A stretch of 64,000 nt of DNA from contig CAVZPO010000021.1 of NCBI GenBank assembly GCA_963777165.1, positions 62,001 through 126,000 of the forward strand. The letters run 5' to 3'. Position 1 is the first letter of the stretch. Each line of letters begins with the position of its first letter. Positions 62,942 through 64,000 of the stretch are shown one piece after another. The position numbers were made by a program, and so were the translations under genes. The DNA comes from DYJB01 sp963777165 (GTDB taxonomy: Bacteria > Chloroflexota > Anaerolineae > Anaerolineales > E44-bin32). The notes beneath the pieces are model-generated. The model worked only from the letters and a program-made list of their open reading frames with translations. It made no database searches and had not been told where the DNA came from.

Positions 62942-64000
62942 ATGGCACGCGTCCTGGTAGTAGACGATACGCCGTTGATGATGCAGTTGGTCTCGCTCAC
63001 ATTGGGGAAGGCCGGCCACGAGGTACGCGGGGCTGAGAACGGCCGCCAGGCAGTCGCGCTGGCCAAGGAATGGCTGCCCGATCTGATCATGATGGACGTC
63101 ATGATGCCGGAGATGGACGGCTACGAGGCGACGCGCGCCATCCGCTCACATCCCCCAACGGCTCTGGTCCCGATCATCGTCGTAACCACTCAGGATACGC
63201 TGAGCGAGAAGATGGCCGCCTTCGAGGCCGGCGCCGACGACTACATGACCAAGCCGTTCGAGCCGCTCGAATTGCAGGCGCGCGTCGACGTGCACCTCAA
63301 GCGCGCTTTGCGGCCCGCCGCCTCTGCTCAGCCGGCGGCGGGCGGGCAGGTCATTGCCTGCCACTCACTGCGTGGCGGTACGGGTGTGTCGACCCTGGCC
63401 TGCAGCCTGTCGGTCGCACTGGCGCAGTTATGGGGCAGACCGGCGGTGCTCCTCGATCTGGTGTTGGCCGGCGGGCACGACGCGCTATTCCTTAATCTGC
63501 CGGTCAAGCTCACCTGGGCCGATCTGGTCGAGATCAAGCCCGAAGACATTGATGCCCCGACGCTCGAGCAGCTGCTCGTCCCCCATCCCAGCGGCGTCCG
63601 GCTCCTTGCCTCCCCGGTGCGGGTGCAGGACGCCGACCTGGTGGCCGCGGATCAAGTGCGGGCTGCGCTCGAGCTGGCCCGGGCACGCTATGACTGGATC
63701 GTCGCCGATCTGCCTCACGACTTCCGCGACACGACGCTGGCGTTGCTCGACAGCGCCGCCCTGATCCTGGTTCCCTTCGCCCCCGAACTGGCGTCTGTCC
63801 GCAGCGTGGCCGCCGCGTTGGAAGTCTTCCAGGCCCTCGAGTATCCGCCCGAGAGGGTGCGTCTGATCCTGAACTGGGTATTCCCCAAGAGCCCGCTGCC
63901 TCAGCCCGAGATCGAGAAGGCCCTCAAGCGGAAGGTCGATCTGGTGCTGCCCTACCAGCCGGACGAGGCCCTGCGGGCGATCAACCGCGGCGAACCGCTG
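62942..64000 (+). CDS. REC-TadZ/CpaE-like pilus assembly ATPase (3' truncated by window edge)
   Basis: 353 codons, still open at the end of the window. Residues 1-120 are a receiver domain: acidic pair at 8-9, phospho-acceptor Asp52 in MMDVMMPEMDGYE, Lys104 in MTKPFEP. After a Pro/Ala linker comes a ParA/MinD-like domain with a deviant Walker A, RGGTGVST (residues 144-151, with Val where Lys is expected), VLLDLVLAG and DWIVADLPHD. This layout is that of TadZ/CpaE, which marks the cell-pole site of Tad pili. The rest of the tad genes would be expected downstream. Confidence 0.9.
   Translation, partial: MARVLVVDDTPLMMQLVSLTLGKAGHEVRGAENGRQAVALAKEWLPDLIMMDVMMPEMDGYEATRAIRSHPPTALVPIIVVTTQDTLSEKMAAFEAGADDYMTKPFEPLELQARVDVHLKRALRPAASAQPAAGGQVIACHSLRGGTGVSTLACSLSVALAQLWGRPAVLLDLVLAGGHDALFLNLPVKLTWADLVEIKPEDIDAPTLEQLLVPHPSGVRLLASPVRVQDADLVAADQVRAALELARARYDWIVADLPHDFRDTTLALLDSAALILVPFAPELASVRSVAAALEVFQALEYPPERVRLILNWVFPKSPLPQPEIEKALKRKVDLVLPYQPDEALRAINRGEPL

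Overview
The window is high-GC bacterial DNA (roughly 64-65% by eye). It most likely comes from an uncultured Chloroflexota of the Anaerolineae type. Supporting hints are a lipoprotein with a Pro/Thr linker and an NBR1-like Ig domain, a T-box-controlled leuS, a REC-TadZ fusion, many secreted Zn peptidases with Thr/Pro linkers, and several BMP-type and molybdenum-hydroxylase genes. This assignment is inference from gene content; no rRNA is present. Many genes carry one-base frameshifts, mostly in short homopolymers, so the sequence looks like a lightly polished long-read assembly.

Layout. 0-1 kb: end of an NmrA-like gene and a DinB-fold gene. 1-18 kb: a plus-strand catabolic region holding a four-gene molybdenum hydroxylase set (FAD, 2Fe-2S, Mo subunits and a CoxG-like protein), a complete BMP-type (nucleoside/purine-like) ABC importer, a second three-gene molybdenum hydroxylase, a GNAT-like protein, a thiolase-fold/DUF35 pair and a cyclase-family metal hydrolase. 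Together these suggest uptake and oxidation of a purine-like or other N-heterocyclic compound; the substrate is unknown. 18-28 kb: secreted peptidase, orphan peptide-binding lipoprotein, redoxin, response regulator, phosphodiesterase, Zn-ribbon membrane protein, SPFH protein and a divergent PyrK/PyrD-like pair. 28-41 kb (mostly minus): broken membrane glycosyltransferase, dtd, trpS, a SelW-like gene, YtxH protein, secreted metalloprotease, two-component system, RidA, DegV, leuS with its T-box, and two tRNA-Ala genes. 41-49 kb: FAD oxidoreductase, then an overlapping operon of M24 peptidase, two esterases, MFS and PAP2, and the NBR1-like lipoprotein. 49-64 kb: DUF6504-like and EF-G-like genes, DUF2202, a thioredoxin-like operon, AMMECR1, MFS, a Na+/H+ antiporter fused to a P-II/DarA-like domain with a separate DarA-like gene, a glycosidase, and a REC-TadZ gene running off the end.

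The most interesting signal is three independent genes with an in-frame TGA exactly at a redox-motif position: UxxC in a redoxin lipoprotein, CxxU in a SelW-like protein, UxxC in a membrane thioredoxin. Each TGA is followed 20-27 nt later by the G-containing apical loop of a perfect hairpin, which fits the bacterial SECIS rules. They are probably selenoproteins that ordinary gene calling would split or truncate. A second notable item is the fusion of a CPA1 antiporter to a c-di-AMP-receptor-like domain.
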